64,000 nt of DNA from Diplocarpon mali. Its lineage: Eukaryota > Ascomycota > Leotiomycetes > Helotiales > Drepanopezizaceae. The notes beneath the pieces are model-generated. The model did not search any database. It saw only the letters and a program-made list of their open reading frames with translations, and was not told where the DNA came from. Positions 36,101-48,100 of this stretch are shown piece by piece. The stretch covers positions 40,347 to 104,346 of the forward strand of contig JAENRP010000149.1 of assembly GCA_024741835.1 (NCBI GenBank), given 5' to 3'. Position numbers and translations under genes: made by a program. Each line of letters opens with the position of its first letter. Position 1 is the stretch's first letter.

Positions 36101-38300
36101 CCCTTAATTTCTCTAGCCTTAAATGCGCGAATCTTCTATATATTAGCTAATACCTTAATAGGCTTTCGGCTTTTAATAGCTTTAGTAGCCTATCGTCAGT
36201 CGATACTTCGTCATTAGTAGCTGGAAAGGACTAATGATAGCAGTTCGAGGTTTTGCCATTTTCTAATTGCAAGCCTGGCTTAAGAGTTGTTTTTAATAAA
36301 ATCGCAAGATCCACTTGCAGTCCTGGCTTAAGAGTCGATTTCCTAGAAATAGTAAGATCCACTCGCGGTCCTGGCTTAGGAGTCGTCTCTAACGAATTCG
36401 CGAATTTCACTTGCAGTCCTGGCTTAGGAGTCATTTCTGCGAATTTCACTTATAATCCTAGCCTAAGAGTCGTCGTTAGCGAATTTGCAGAATCTACTTG
36501 CAGTCCCAGCCTAAGAGTCATTTCTGCCAAATTCACTTATAATCCTAGCTTAGAAGTCCATCCATTCTCCTTATCCTCGCTTAATTGTATTAGGGTAAAG
36601 AGTGCACTTTCCTTAAAGGAATTCACTCGTAGGTCTGGCCTAGGAGTTAATTTCTATAATATTACCTTTAAGATAACGTAAAGTCTATCTTTGATTTTAA
36701 CCTTAAAGATCACTTTATAATTATTATTTATAAACTATATAAATTGATTATTAAAAACTCTTATATAATTTAACTCTATATAGATCTTGCGGCTAGATAA
36801 GAGATTAATACTTAAGCTAGGTATAAGGAGAACATTTTGCAAAAGGAAAGAAATGCTAGCAATATTCATCTCTACTATACCTATTGAGTTTATATATAAC
36901 CTTTTACTATCAACTTTAATAAAGCGCCTTTTTATTTTAGTAAGCGGGCCTTTAAATAGGTAGGGTTTGTCAGTTATATATACTATGCAACTAGTATTAC
37001 TATACTAATCGGATTTAAGGATCTTACAGAGATCGGCTTTTAAAACGTAAGCATCTTTATTATAATTATTATTTAAATTATCAAAAGTGGATTTAGATTT
37101 AGATGACCTACTATTATTATTAGAGGTATCTGCTAAAGTTCTGGCTAAATAGCCTTTTCCTTTGCCTTTCCTTAGTAATTGCGGCCTTTGGTAGGATAAG
37201 GGCAGTTTGCTTCTTAACTTCTGCTTTAATTGCTTTTTAATATTAAAGCTAGCGACTATATCGATTAATTGCCTTTTAACTTCACAATTAGTAATATTAT
37301 AAGTACTATTATAGAAGTAGCATCCCTAATGAGCTTAAGGGCTTGTCCTGCGCTCCTTCCTCTTCTTAGGCTTATTGTTGCCTTATAATGCGGCATTTGC
37401 CGATTCAGAGTGTCCTTTGAGGTCTTGCTTAACAGTTCGAAGGAGGTCGATCTTCTCGTAGATCTCAAGGTTAGATTAGACGAGAAGAGATTATTTCGCA
37501 ATAGCGAACTTAAGAAGGAGGCTATTAAGTAGGAAACTAAAAAGCTAAGTTTCCTTAAAAGTCATAGCTATCCCAGGATCTATAGCTCTTACTCTTCTCC
37601 TTGCTTTACGCAGTATAGACTAGGTAGAGTCTATATTTATATCTATATTCTTACTATCTTTATCTTTTCTATATTGAAATAAAGTGATCTATTATAGCAG
37701 ATGCTAGGTATTAAAGGCAGTTGTCTAAGAGTATTTTGCCTTTAAAGTATCCTATCTTATCTTCGCATTATTATAAACTTAAACAAAATCTTAGTCTTCA
37801 TTACTTAAACCTCTATTAATCTTAAGCTTGCATTTAGCTAAGGCCAGCCTATACTCCTTCTCCTTTTCTATATTTAAAATCTGCCTTTAGGATTCTCGGT
37901 TATTATCTACTAAAGCTCTTAGGCTAAGCTTGTTTAATATATCTGGCAAATCCTTAGCAGTTGTATTAGCTATTGAAGTAGAAGTAGACGAATCAGTAGA
38001 GGGAGTATAAGGGGCTATTCTTGCATATTTAATAAGTGTCTTTTAAATCGCTATTTTAATGCCTTTGCTCTTAAAGTAAAGCTCTAAATCGTCGAACCAT
38101 CGTTGCTAGTTCTTCCGAGAGAGTTGGAGGTCTCTAGGCTTAGTATTTCGATCGGAATCGGATGCTATTGCCGTTTCGAATAGAATTGCATTTAAAATCA
38201 AATAAATTAAATAGTTAAGGGCACTCCTCCTATCGAAAAGTTAAAATGATTAAATAGCAGGTATTATAGAAGTATTAAATAGGGAGGAAGTCCTCTTATC
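33150..38300 (-). pseudogene. Copia-C gag-protease-integrase-reverse transcriptase-RNase H, RIP-inactivated
   Basis: Read leftward. Gag (about 37000-38300) has a degenerate zinc-knuckle area near 37300. A linker with eight in-frame 24-bp palindromes (36265-36648) follows, then integrase (about 34800-36230) and reverse transcriptase with its catalytic loop reading YIDN at 34158-34169. The palm/connection motif IYTIVYIRPDIAFITRQLS is near 33790-33850, and an RNase H-like stretch (33168-33362, SKHIDITYYFI then ADGFIKLL) ends it. This is complete Copia domain order with numerous stops, so it is inactive. Confidence 0.8.
36265..36648. repeat. Array of eight 24-bp palindromic repeats in Copia-C
   Basis: Copies start at 36265, 36313, 36361, 36409, 36448, 36496, 36535 and 36625. 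Steps are 48, 48, 48, 39, 48, 39 and 90 bases, all multiples of three, so the protein frame is kept. On the coding strand each unit reads as a Thr-Pro-Lys/Arg-Pro-Gly-x-Gln/Arg-Val-type octapeptide. The array corresponds to the one at 57933-58313 in Copia-E. Confidence 0.9.
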
Positions 38301-38562
38301 GAAAAGGGTTTTTAGGCTATAACGCAAGGAATTATACCTCTTATAAAATACAGTAAAGCAAGGAATTACACCTCTTATAGTATTAAAGGGTTATAGAGCA
38401 AGGAATCATACCTCTTATAATACAGGTTAGCTAAATAGGGAATCATACCTCCTATTCGCCGATTGCTCGCCTCTTACTATAAGTCTTGTTCAACTTCCTA
38501 CTAATAGTTATAGCGCAAGTGCTTTCTAAAGGAAGTTAATAATCTATTATCGGTCTATCTAA

Positions 38563-38573
38563 GGCTTATAATC
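38563..38573 (-). other. Primer-binding site of Copia-C
   Basis: Minus strand reads GATTATAAGCC directly after the 5' LTR. It corresponds to GGTTATAAGCC in the related elements, with one transition. Confidence 0.65.
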
Positions 38574-38768
38574 TATTAAGCTTAAGTAAGTCGGCGCAGT
38601 AGGTATAGGAAACTTCTAAAGGTCGATAGTTGATATATTAGTAAGAGTTAGGGAAGGAAGATTACCCCTTTCTTCCTTATAGCTATATACGTGTTAATAT
38701 CCTACTGATTAAGCAGTAGGGTCATATGATAATATATTGGAGTGATAGCTGTATCACCCATCTTAATA
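38574..38768 (-). repeat. Copia-C 5' LTR
   Basis: 195 bp, partner of 32671-32865. Differences between the two are chiefly C/T and G/A. Confidence 0.92.
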
Positions 38769-38773
38769 ATATC

Positions 38774-41700
38774 AAGGAAATTGGACTTTTTTATTTATTA
38801 TTTAAAGAAAGTAATAGGAATATTATAATTAAAGGCTAATATTAAGAATGTAAAATAAGTTAGAGCAGGCAAGAATTTAAAGTAATCCTAAAAGATCTAT
38901 ATCTTAAATAATAAAGGAGGCGACCTTGCTAAAAATATAAAAATAAGGATTAGAGGAAGGTAAGACAATTGATAGGCTAGGAAATCGTTTAGTATTCCTG
39001 CTTGCGTTCTTTAGATATTTTAAAAATGATAACTTAGGGTTGCGATTAGTTAGGTATTTTAATATTCTTTACCTATAGGACTGGCTTATAGGTCAAATTG
39101 GAAAAATCTTAGTCTTTATCTAAGGGTTTAAAATTGCTTATATCGCCATTGGTTTTTATAGAAGATTCGGAGGTTATATCAATTTCTGATTTGTCTTTTA
39201 AAGGGAATAAGGTCTAGTCGTATTAATAAAAGCGCTTCAGTCGGTTGGCTGTAAAGGTTCCTTTAATATCGATTCTATTAAGTTCTTAAAGAGAATAGTA
39301 TCCCTTTTCTTCCTGCTTAGACTTAACCTTAAATAGACTAAGCTATTAATAGTTAAGTTTAATATCTGCAGATATATTAATACTTTTTGTAATATCGTAG
39401 ACTAGGATAAGATTATCTTTTTAAATAGGGTGCGTTTTAAGTACTTTAGAAGCAGCCTACGCTTCCTTAGCTTTTTCCTAATATCGTTTCTTTCGCAAAA
39501 TGATTTCCTTTATATCTATATCTTAAAGCTTAAGTTATTAGCATCTTATTATAAGTAAATCAGAACGGTTCCGAATTTGACTATAGTCGAACAATCTCTA
39601 AATAGGCTATTAGGATTTAAAAGGGAGCTATGCCTCTTTGCTATAGATAAGGAAGAATAGTATAACTCTAGTCGGTTTATAGATTATCATTTAATAAGCA
39701 AAGAGTATTTTATAAAAGCGTTTTATCTAATCCTTGAATCCTTTATAAGTAACTTTAGATAGACTATTAAGAATGTTATAATATCCTTATTCTACTACTC
39801 TATTAGCTTTTGAGTTATACGCTAAGATTTGAACCTGTTTAATACTATATTTTCGCAAGAAAGCTTTAACTACTCCTTTGTTTTTAAGGCCTTTATTAAT
39901 AGTTAATCTATTAAAAAGTCTATAGCGATAGACTATATCTTCTTAAAGGAACTTTGCAATAGATTTAAAGTTAGCAGATCTTAAAGGTTATCCTTTAGGC
40001 CATCTTAATAGGTCTTCTTTTATTAAAATAAAATATATTATCCTATTTTTAGTAGTTAGTACTTATATAACGTTAAGGCTGACTTTGTAGAAAAGGCCTA
40101 ATAGCTAGGTTAGGAATAAGGGATTTTCCTTATAACTAGGTTTTCGTTTCTAATAGGGGACATAACTCTTTACAAAAGCTTTATAGTTTTTAAAAGAGCC
40201 TTTTTAAAAGAATTTTCTTAAGAGTTAGTGGTAAGTGGACTTAGCTCCTTAGTGGCCAGTTTCCTTATAAATATCCTAGATAGCCTTAGCCCTTAGTTTT
40301 TCATTATCTAAGCAGAGTCGTATAAGGAATAAGTTATCGCTCCTTTTAAATAATCGTCTTCCTTATATTAAATAAATCAGAGCTTTAGCTTTGAATTTCT
40401 AAAAATCCTTAAGAGCAACCGTCTTTAGTCGTTTAAGCGTAATTAAAAACTTCGCAATTTCTTCAAAGTCACTTAAGTAGTTAAGTGATAAAATTCTCTT
40501 ATTTAACTCGTAGGCTAGGCTCGCGAGTCGAGTCCCTTCAAGGCAATATATCAATAGATAACCAACTTCGTTTTCTACCTACTTATTAATATCTATTTCA
40601 TCTTCTTTAATTAAATCAAAGGGGTAGGGCCGAGTTCTTCTTAAAAGGCCGTTTATAATAGTGTTTTTCATTCTTAGAATATATTTGACTTCAAAGTCTA
40701 TTAGTCTTATTTAAGCAATCCATTTTATTAGTAAGGCTTTAGGTAGGTCACTTATAGCTCTATTCAATTGTTTTACTAGCACTTTAGCATTAGTTTTAAG
40801 GATAAAGTAAATACTATAAAGGTCGCTTCTTATCTTTTTTATTGCTTTTAAGGCTCTTCTACATTCTTATTTAATAGTATTATACTTTGTCTCCGCTGGA
40901 TTCTAAAGACTACTTTCAAAGTAAGCTAGATGTCTTTTCTATTAGCTATTAGCTTATTAAAGGACAGCACCCTATCCGATTAAGCTTGCGTTAACTATTA
41001 GTATTATTAGCCTAGCGTCGGCTTTATAGTCTATTTTGATTAGATATAGCGCTTTAAGTAACGCTTGCTTCAGTTGTTTTATAACCTCTATTTAGGGTTC
41101 CTCCTATTGAAACTCAGCCCCTTTTTAAAATAAGGCGTAAATAGGCGCTGCCTTTTTAGCGAAATCCTTAATTTAAATATAATAGTATACTATAACGCTA
41201 ATAAACGCGCAAGCTTCCGCTATATTATCATACCTCTTTTATTTATCGATTTTAAGTACTTTAGCCCTTTAAGGACTTCGGCCATTGGAATTAGTAATAA
41301 AACTAACAATTTCTATTAATGGAAGATAGTATTATAACTTCGGACCAACTGTTGCTCCTATCCTTTCGAATTATATAAGCACTTAATCCAGGTTCTAAAT
41401 ATATTCTATTATAAATTGTTATATATTAAGAAGAACTTCTTTATAGTTATAGAATGATCTTGATCCTTTTACTCTTATATTATCTATATAAAGGAGCGTA
41501 ATATTAGGTATATAATCCACTAGTATCTTATAGATTACTTAGATAAATTGAGCGATCGAATTTATAGTCCCTTAAGGTAATCTTATTATCTAAAGTAGCT
41601 TAAGAGGGGTTTGAATTGCTATTATATCTTTCGATTTAATATTAAGAATAAATTAGTTATATCTAAAGAAGAAGTTAATAAGAGAGCTGCAGGTTAATCC

Positions 41701-44700
41701 TGCGAATTCATTTAAGAACTCATCTATATTCAAAGGAACGTTAGCGTCCCTAATAGTTACTTGGTTCATCTCTACTACTACTATTATTAATCTGTAAGTT
41801 CCCTTCTCTTTTTTAATAATTAGGAACCATTTGTTCTTATAAAGGCTATTATAAAACTTAAGAACTCCTTACTTCAGCCTGTCCTTTAATATTTCGATTA
41901 CCTTTTCTTAAAGAGCTTTAGGGACCTTGAATGTTTTCTCTTGCTAGGCTTTATAAGGTATTGTCTTAATCTTAATATAAGGCGTGACCTCTTCTCGAAT
42001 CTGGCTAAGTTCTATCTAGTCAAAAGCTAAGGCATCCTCTCGATTTATTAAGGTTTTATAGAGTAATTCGCATTCTTATTCTATCAAGTCATCTCTAATT
42101 TTTAGTATATTAAAATGTTCTTTTATTAGCCGATATCTAATAGGTTTATTAGAAAATCTGCCTATAATAAACTTATCGAATTTGCCACTCGGCTTCAGAG
42201 GTCGAAGCTTCTTATCTTATTCAAACCAATCGTCCAGTCCTCTAGGCTTTAAGCTATTAAAGATTCCCTAATCTATCGGTTGTACTTTATTAGCCTTGCT
42301 TTTATATATAATTCGAATATTAGCTAGTACTATACTTCTCTACTTCTTTCCTTTTTTATCAAATCTTATAAAACGGTCCGAATTTTCCTTTTTAAAAACA
42401 AATAAAAGATTTTCTAAGTCGTTAATTTAAAGTATATAAATGGAAATATCATTAGTAATTTTATTATTTTTCACTCGCGGGTCCGGCCTATAAGTAGTTT
42501 TTAGGTTTTTTAAAATAATTGGTGAATTATCGAAATTTATAAAACAAACTCTCTTTTTCACCTTATTTTTCTTTTTTCTTAATTATTAAGCTAATAAAAC
42601 GCCAATTGCACCATTTTTCAAAATTCTAGATTTGACTCTTAGTCTAAGACCGCAAGTCAAATTGCTATTATTTAAAATCGGCAAACTTACCTTTCTTTTG
42701 CTATAACTCCTCGCTAAATGCTTTCCTTTATTAGCATTAAGCTTAGCCCTTATGCTAGCTAATCGTTTCCCAAAACCTTATTTTAGAATTCGGCTATATC
42801 TCTTATAATAACCATTTGTCCTTCTAAGGATCGATCTATATTCTAAAGGCTAGCTTTTATAAGCCTATCTTTAAGATAGTTAAATATTAGCTAAGATTCT
42901 AAAATAAAGGGCATTCTTAAAAGAATATCATTTAAGGAATTCTCTATTATTAAAAAGTCAATATAATTAATAATTCCTTTAACTTTAACCTTTACATTTT
43001 TCACTTATCTATTAAAATTGTATTTCGATCTAAAGATAGTCGAATAAATAAGGAGTCGATCGCTAACGATTATCAATTAAGCTATTTCTGCCACTTTTCT
43101 AATTATTATATTAACTTCTAAACTATAATCAATTAGAGCCTTTGCTTTAACTGATTCTTCTATAAAACAAATAATAATAGGGCTTTTTATTATAACTACT
43201 AAACAATTTCAATTAATATTCTAAGATATCAAAGCTATTACTATAATATCATAGTACCTTTAGGTTCCTTTATCTTTTGCAATCTAAAGATATTTAATTA
43301 AGGCTAAGTGCTTCTTAAAGTTCTTTCGCATTACAATTTCCATTTCCTTATTATTATTCAAATCTTTAAAGGCAACTGGGATATGCTTTCCTAGCACTTT
43401 ATTAAAGCGTTTAGTCAAACCAAATAGGTCTTTAAATATAAGGTTAATTTGCTAGGCTATAACATTCTCTACAGCTTTCTCTATTGCAATTGAACTAGCG
43501 TATTTATTAATAAATTTCTCCTATTTTAACATCTATCTCTTTCGCTTAAGGTCAAAGGTCTGCGCAATAACTTCAACTTCTTAATCTTTAAGCTTAAAGC
43601 CATCTTCGTCTATTATATCTCTAATCAATTCGTCTACTATATCGGCTTCATCCTTATCTACTGCAGTTCCAGACTATTAAGTGTCTTTTAGCATTTGGAC
43701 TCTATATTAAGATTCCTAAGTTGCATACGCTAATTTCTAGACTTTAGCTAGTTTTATTAGTATTAGTAAAGTAGAAGATTTAAAAGGACGCTAAGAATTC
43801 TAAGGGTTCTTAAATATAGAAGCAGCATTAATATTAGCTAAAACATTATTATTAACCTATCTTAAGATAGAGATGCCTTTAACTTCTATAGCTATTTGAT
43901 TAAAAGCTAAGTCCTTAAGAACTCCCTTAGGTAGATTGCTAATTAGACTTATATATATATAAGTTGGAATTTTAGCATTTATATCTATAATATACTATCG
44001 TTCGACTAAATTCTTATCCTATTTCGTACTATATATTATCGTTTGAATAGTCTATAACTATAAGCGATTCTAGTGCTTTTTAATAAGGATAGCTTTTGGC
44101 CTAGGATCCCTAATGCAAAGCATCCCATACTTATTAATATATATAACCCTAGTATTAATAAAACAAAGGAAAAGAGGGCAATTATTGCAATACTTATATA
44201 AAGCGCAGTTAGGTTCTTCATTATTGCAAAAGTTGCAGGTTAGTCGTCTTCCATTGCCATTCCCTTAGTACCCTATAGTATTAATATTAGTAAAGTGCTA
44301 ATTAGGATTAATTTCTCCTTCTTTAATTAACTATTAAGTTCTTATATTAGTAGGTTATTCCAAATGATAAGAAGCAGGAGTCTGGTAATAGGAACTACTA
44401 TATTAGCTTATAGTAGCCGAGTTTTGCCTATTACCAAATTAGAAAATATGCTATTTTTCTTATAAGAGATCATTAATCCTAGTTTCCAAGCTCTAGATTT
44501 AGAGTTCTGCAAATTGGGTCTTAAGTTCCTTAATTCTAAGGTTAGATTTCACTCCTAGGTCGGGCTTGCGAGTAAAAGGTATAACCACTAGGTTCTTCTT
44601 TACCTCCTCTATGACTTCCAAAGCCTTTGAGTATTCTTGGACCAGGCTCTTAAGGTCTTTAGTATAAAAGGGAGTAGGGGCTTTTTCCTACTTTATAGTA

Positions 44701-44876
44701 TTAATAGTTCTCTTACTAAGATCTGATTTTAAAGCAAAGGCTGCGAATTCCTTAAATAAGGCAAAGGTTATAAGGTCTTACTTATCGATCTTAAAATACT
44801 TAATAATCTTATTTCGAAGTCTAATAGGTAATCTAAGTAAAAAAAGGCGGCCTCTTTTAACTTCGCTAAGTATTTT
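38774..44876 (-). pseudogene. Gypsy-2 gag (C-terminal part) - protease - reverse transcriptase - RNase H - integrase, RIP-inactivated
   Basis: Read leftward. The Cys-rich gag C-terminus (CNFCNN-type, about 44200-44240) is followed by a protease region. Reverse transcriptase spans about 41400-41900: NKWFLI, then GTYRLI, then DANVPLNIDEF, and the catalytic loop YIDN near 41476-41492. RNase H shows ILIVNASLIG near 40978-41022. The integrase region lies about 39000-40500. The RT pattern (GTYRLIxxxxEMN, DANxPxNxDEF) matches a known fungal Gypsy-type polyprotein with an insertion-rich palm. Four 24-bp palindromes lie within this block (39071, 40506, 42473, 42635), plus one at 44551. Stops throughout. 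The left 220 bp are AT-rich and may be the end of pol. Confidence 0.75.
39071..44574. repeat. Five dispersed 24-bp palindromes in Gypsy-2 gag-pol
   Basis: Copies start at 39071, 40506, 42473, 42635 and 44551. Those at 39071, 40506 and 42635 have right arms extending into GTCAAA or GTCGAG. Confidence 0.8.
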
Positions 44877-44881
44877 CTAGC

Positions 44882-45079
44882 TGTCGTGCAGAATAGGCGG
44901 AATCTCCACTTATTCTGGAGACCCTCCACGTGACTCCTGCTGAGTCATAGACTCTCCCTTTTCTTTCTGAAGTCTCCTTACCATATATACACTAGATAAT
45001 AATATAATCAATCATCTTCTCCTATATTAGCGAGCCTCTTAAGCGACCTAATAAAGGCCCTCCAGCTGACCGCACCATA
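44882..45079 (+). repeat. Copia-B 5' LTR
   Basis: 198 bp, starts TGTCGTGCAGAA and ends ACCATA (RIP-altered CA). The differences from the 3' copy that I compared are transitions. Confidence 0.95.
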
Positions 45080-45090
45080 GTTATAAGCCC
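45080..45090 (+). other. Primer-binding site of Copia-B
   Basis: GTTATAAGCCC immediately follows the LTR. It resembles the complement of the anticodon stem-loop of initiator tRNA-Met, the half-tRNA primer used by Copia and Ty5-type elements. One G-to-A change would give GTTATGAGCCC. Confidence 0.6.
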
Positions 45091-45105
45091 TGTGAGTACT
45101 TTAAT

Positions 45106-48100
45106 ATGCTTTCTCTTCGTATGCAACCGGCTGGAGGGCCCTTTGAGCTCCTGACCGACTTTTCGAGTATTTATAACAACTCAAAGGACCTTTATTTTCA
45201 ATTAACAAATCTCTATTTTCCAATCGAACCTTATTTGCAAACTTCATTTATATACCTAACCTTTTTCATTAGACTCTATTCAATATATCTGACTCTTTGA
45301 GCATCTCCGAGCCTTGCCTTAATACCTCTGCCTCTTAGGTGAAGTAATTTAGTAAATACATATTCTTCGCTAAGCTCTATAATATTACCATTTTTGCCGA
45401 TCTGAGACTCCTATTCAAGTCAATTATAGAGACTGAGCCTTAAGCTCCCTCTATATAGGAGCTTAAGGAACTGGAAACGGCTAACCTCCGCATAGTATAC
45501 GCGAGGTCGTATGAAGAGTATATAGCAACTCTATCCGAACAGATTTACGCCCACTTTCCCCTAAGAGATCCGTCAAAGGCTCCTCCTCCATAGGCTTTTT
45601 ATAAGGACATTAAGGATGAATATAAAATCCTAATAAAGGAGTACCACTTGCGCAAGGAAACTTGAAAGACCTAACGCAAATACTACAAGCTACTCTTAAA
45701 ATAGGTCTCTAAGACTATCGACGGAACGCTCCTAGCTTCCGCAATGGCTTAAGCACAAATCCAAGCTAAGAAGCTCTCCTCTTTAATACCTAATAGAGAT
45801 ACTCCTATAAGTGGAACTACTGCTAACAACCCGCATGCCAATTTGGTCAACTAGCAACTCTTACTCTAAGGCCTAGTATCCATCTTAAAGCGTGATATTA
45901 CGCCTTCTGATAAGGCTATTTAGTCTTAGATAAGGCTTCAATACCGCGATATATTATACTAAGGCAAAACTAAGAGAACTAATACTTAGCAGTGGATCCG
46001 GGAGTGGCAAGAGGCGTACCGCCTAGCAGAGCAATACAGTCTTCCTAAGATTAAAGGGAGACTGGGAGTTATTGACTTTTTAGACTCAGTTATAATGAAG
46101 ATCAATCCGAGTTGGGCGACTCGCCTAAAGGAGGAAATCATCACTAATAAGCAGATAGGAACCTTATGTAAGCATAACCTAATGCAGCTAAGCTGCGCCC
46201 TGGCGGGCATTGAATCTAATAAAGCGATCGATAATAAAGGGCTAGCAGTTTTTGCTACTTAAGAGTCTTTCTTAAATGCCGAAACCCCTTCGCAGGCTCT
46301 AGCGAGCAGCTCCCGAAATCGCTCTATAAGCTCCAGAAGGGAGATCAGGCCTAAGTGCCCTTATAAAGGCTCTAAAAATCACTATTAGAAGCCCTAGGAC
46401 TGTCGGAAACTATTATATGCTATGGATAAGCGTAAGGAAAACATGAAGGTTCTCTCCTTGCAAGAGGAGGTCCTACAAATACGAAAGGCTTTAAACGCAG
46501 GAGACCAGTTCAAGGGTCTCCGAGCATAGCTCAAGGAGAATGACATTGCGGTAATAGCGATTGACAAATTTAAGGGAAAGGCTTCAGCCTCTAGGGAGGA
46601 CGGTTTAGGCAATAAAAGGGAGAACTTACCAGTCTTTACAGTAATGGATCCCTTTGCCTTCGACACTTTTGAAGAATCGTTCAACGTCTACTACCTCTTT
46701 AAGCTGAAACGCCACCCGCTCTCTTTAAGTACGCTCCTTGATAATTGCGCGGCTACTCATATTGTTAATTCAAAGGATTTACTCGTCGCAGGCACCTTTA
46801 AGCCTTCTGGCGACTCGCAGTAATGTGTTAAAGCAGGTACCTTAAGACTCCCAATTATTAGGAGAGGTAATAGATATATGGCAGACTCTCTTCTATAGCG
46901 TAATAGCTCTCCTATAAGGATGATACTACGCAACGTTGCTATTATAGAGGAGTTTACTACTAATATTATCTTAAAGAGGCTCCTTGCGGATAAGGGTTTT
47001 TAGTACTCTAGAGTAGACCTCACTTTGCGCTCTAGGAGCATTAGAGATTCTGTAAAGCGAGCTCAATTAGAGCGTCGCCATAATCTCGTTTTCTTTAAAT
47101 ACAAGCCTATCAACTATTTAGATCTCCTAAATATACTTCAACGTGACTTCTCTGCCTTAATAGCGTTCCCTATAGCTGAGACAACGCTCTATAATAGGTT
47201 CCAGTCTAGCTATACACCTACTAGGGTGTAGGACGATAACGCGTACACTTGGCACCTTCGCGCTAGCCACCTAGGCGCAGAGGCTCTCTAAGCGCTAGTC
47301 AAGTGCGCCAGGGGAGTGAAGATTAGGGGAATACAAAGGCTAGAGTGCCCTATATACGCAGTAGCGTCTGCTAGGCAAGTTATTTCTCGCGCTACCTTTA
47401 AGAACCGATCTCCGAGGCCCTTCTTTAAGATCTCCTAGGATCTCTTTAACTTTTTAGACAACTTGTATAATAGTTGCTTGTAGGTTCTTTTAATTAAGGA
47501 CGAGTATAGCGGTATGCTCTAGACGTTCCTATTGAAATCGAAGGGCGGAGACGTAGTTATAAAAGTCCTCTAGGCCTTTGAAGCATAGGTGAAACGCTAA
47601 TATAGGCTTTCAATTTGCAAGATTAGGCAAGACAACGACACTTTAGTAATCTCCTTAAGGGAAGACTCTCTTATAAAGTACTAGAGATAGGTAAAAGAGG
47701 AGGGAATCGATTTAGAGCTTACTTTTGCCTATATATACTAACCTAATAGAGGCGCGGAGCGAGTAAGAAGGGAGTTAATTAAACGCTCTATTAAAATGAG
47801 AATCTACGCCAGGCTTCTAGCGAGCCTTTGGCCAGAGGTTATAAAGGCTGCTACGTACCTTTATAACATCTCCCTACTCGCTAGGAAGAAGATGATCTTA
47901 TTAAGCGAGGCTTTTTACAATTGGTTTAAGCAGTATTTTCGATTTTATAAGCCGCTACTTATTAAGCAGATAACGGCGAGCTTAAAGCCCGACTGGAGTC
48001 GCGTTTATGCGTATAGCGCTTGCGCATACCCTTTAATTAAGGAGAGGGAGGCGGGAAGGGACCGCCGAACCTTTAAAATTGAACTACGAGGGCACCTAGG

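Larger units (their letters stand above)
32671..38768 (-). mobile_element. Copia-C, complete element nested in Gypsy-2
   Basis: 6,098 bp, with two 195-bp LTRs and an exact duplication ATATC at 32666-32670 and 38769-38773. Minus strand. Same family as Copia-E and Copia-F further right. The polypurine-like AAGTAAGGG adjoins the left LTR. Confidence 0.93.

Noticed and set aside
36265..36648. Regularly spaced palindromic repeats that look like a CRISPR array
   Set aside because: The DNA is clearly fungal nuclear, the spacers are themselves similar to each other, steps are multiples of three, and the repeats lie in frame inside a Copia polyprotein. No cas genes are present.
36253..36681. 142-codon plus-strand frame with repeated STCSPGLRV units
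   Set aside because: It is the antisense reading of the palindrome array. Because the repeat is palindromic both strands stay open; the coding strand of Copia-C is minus.
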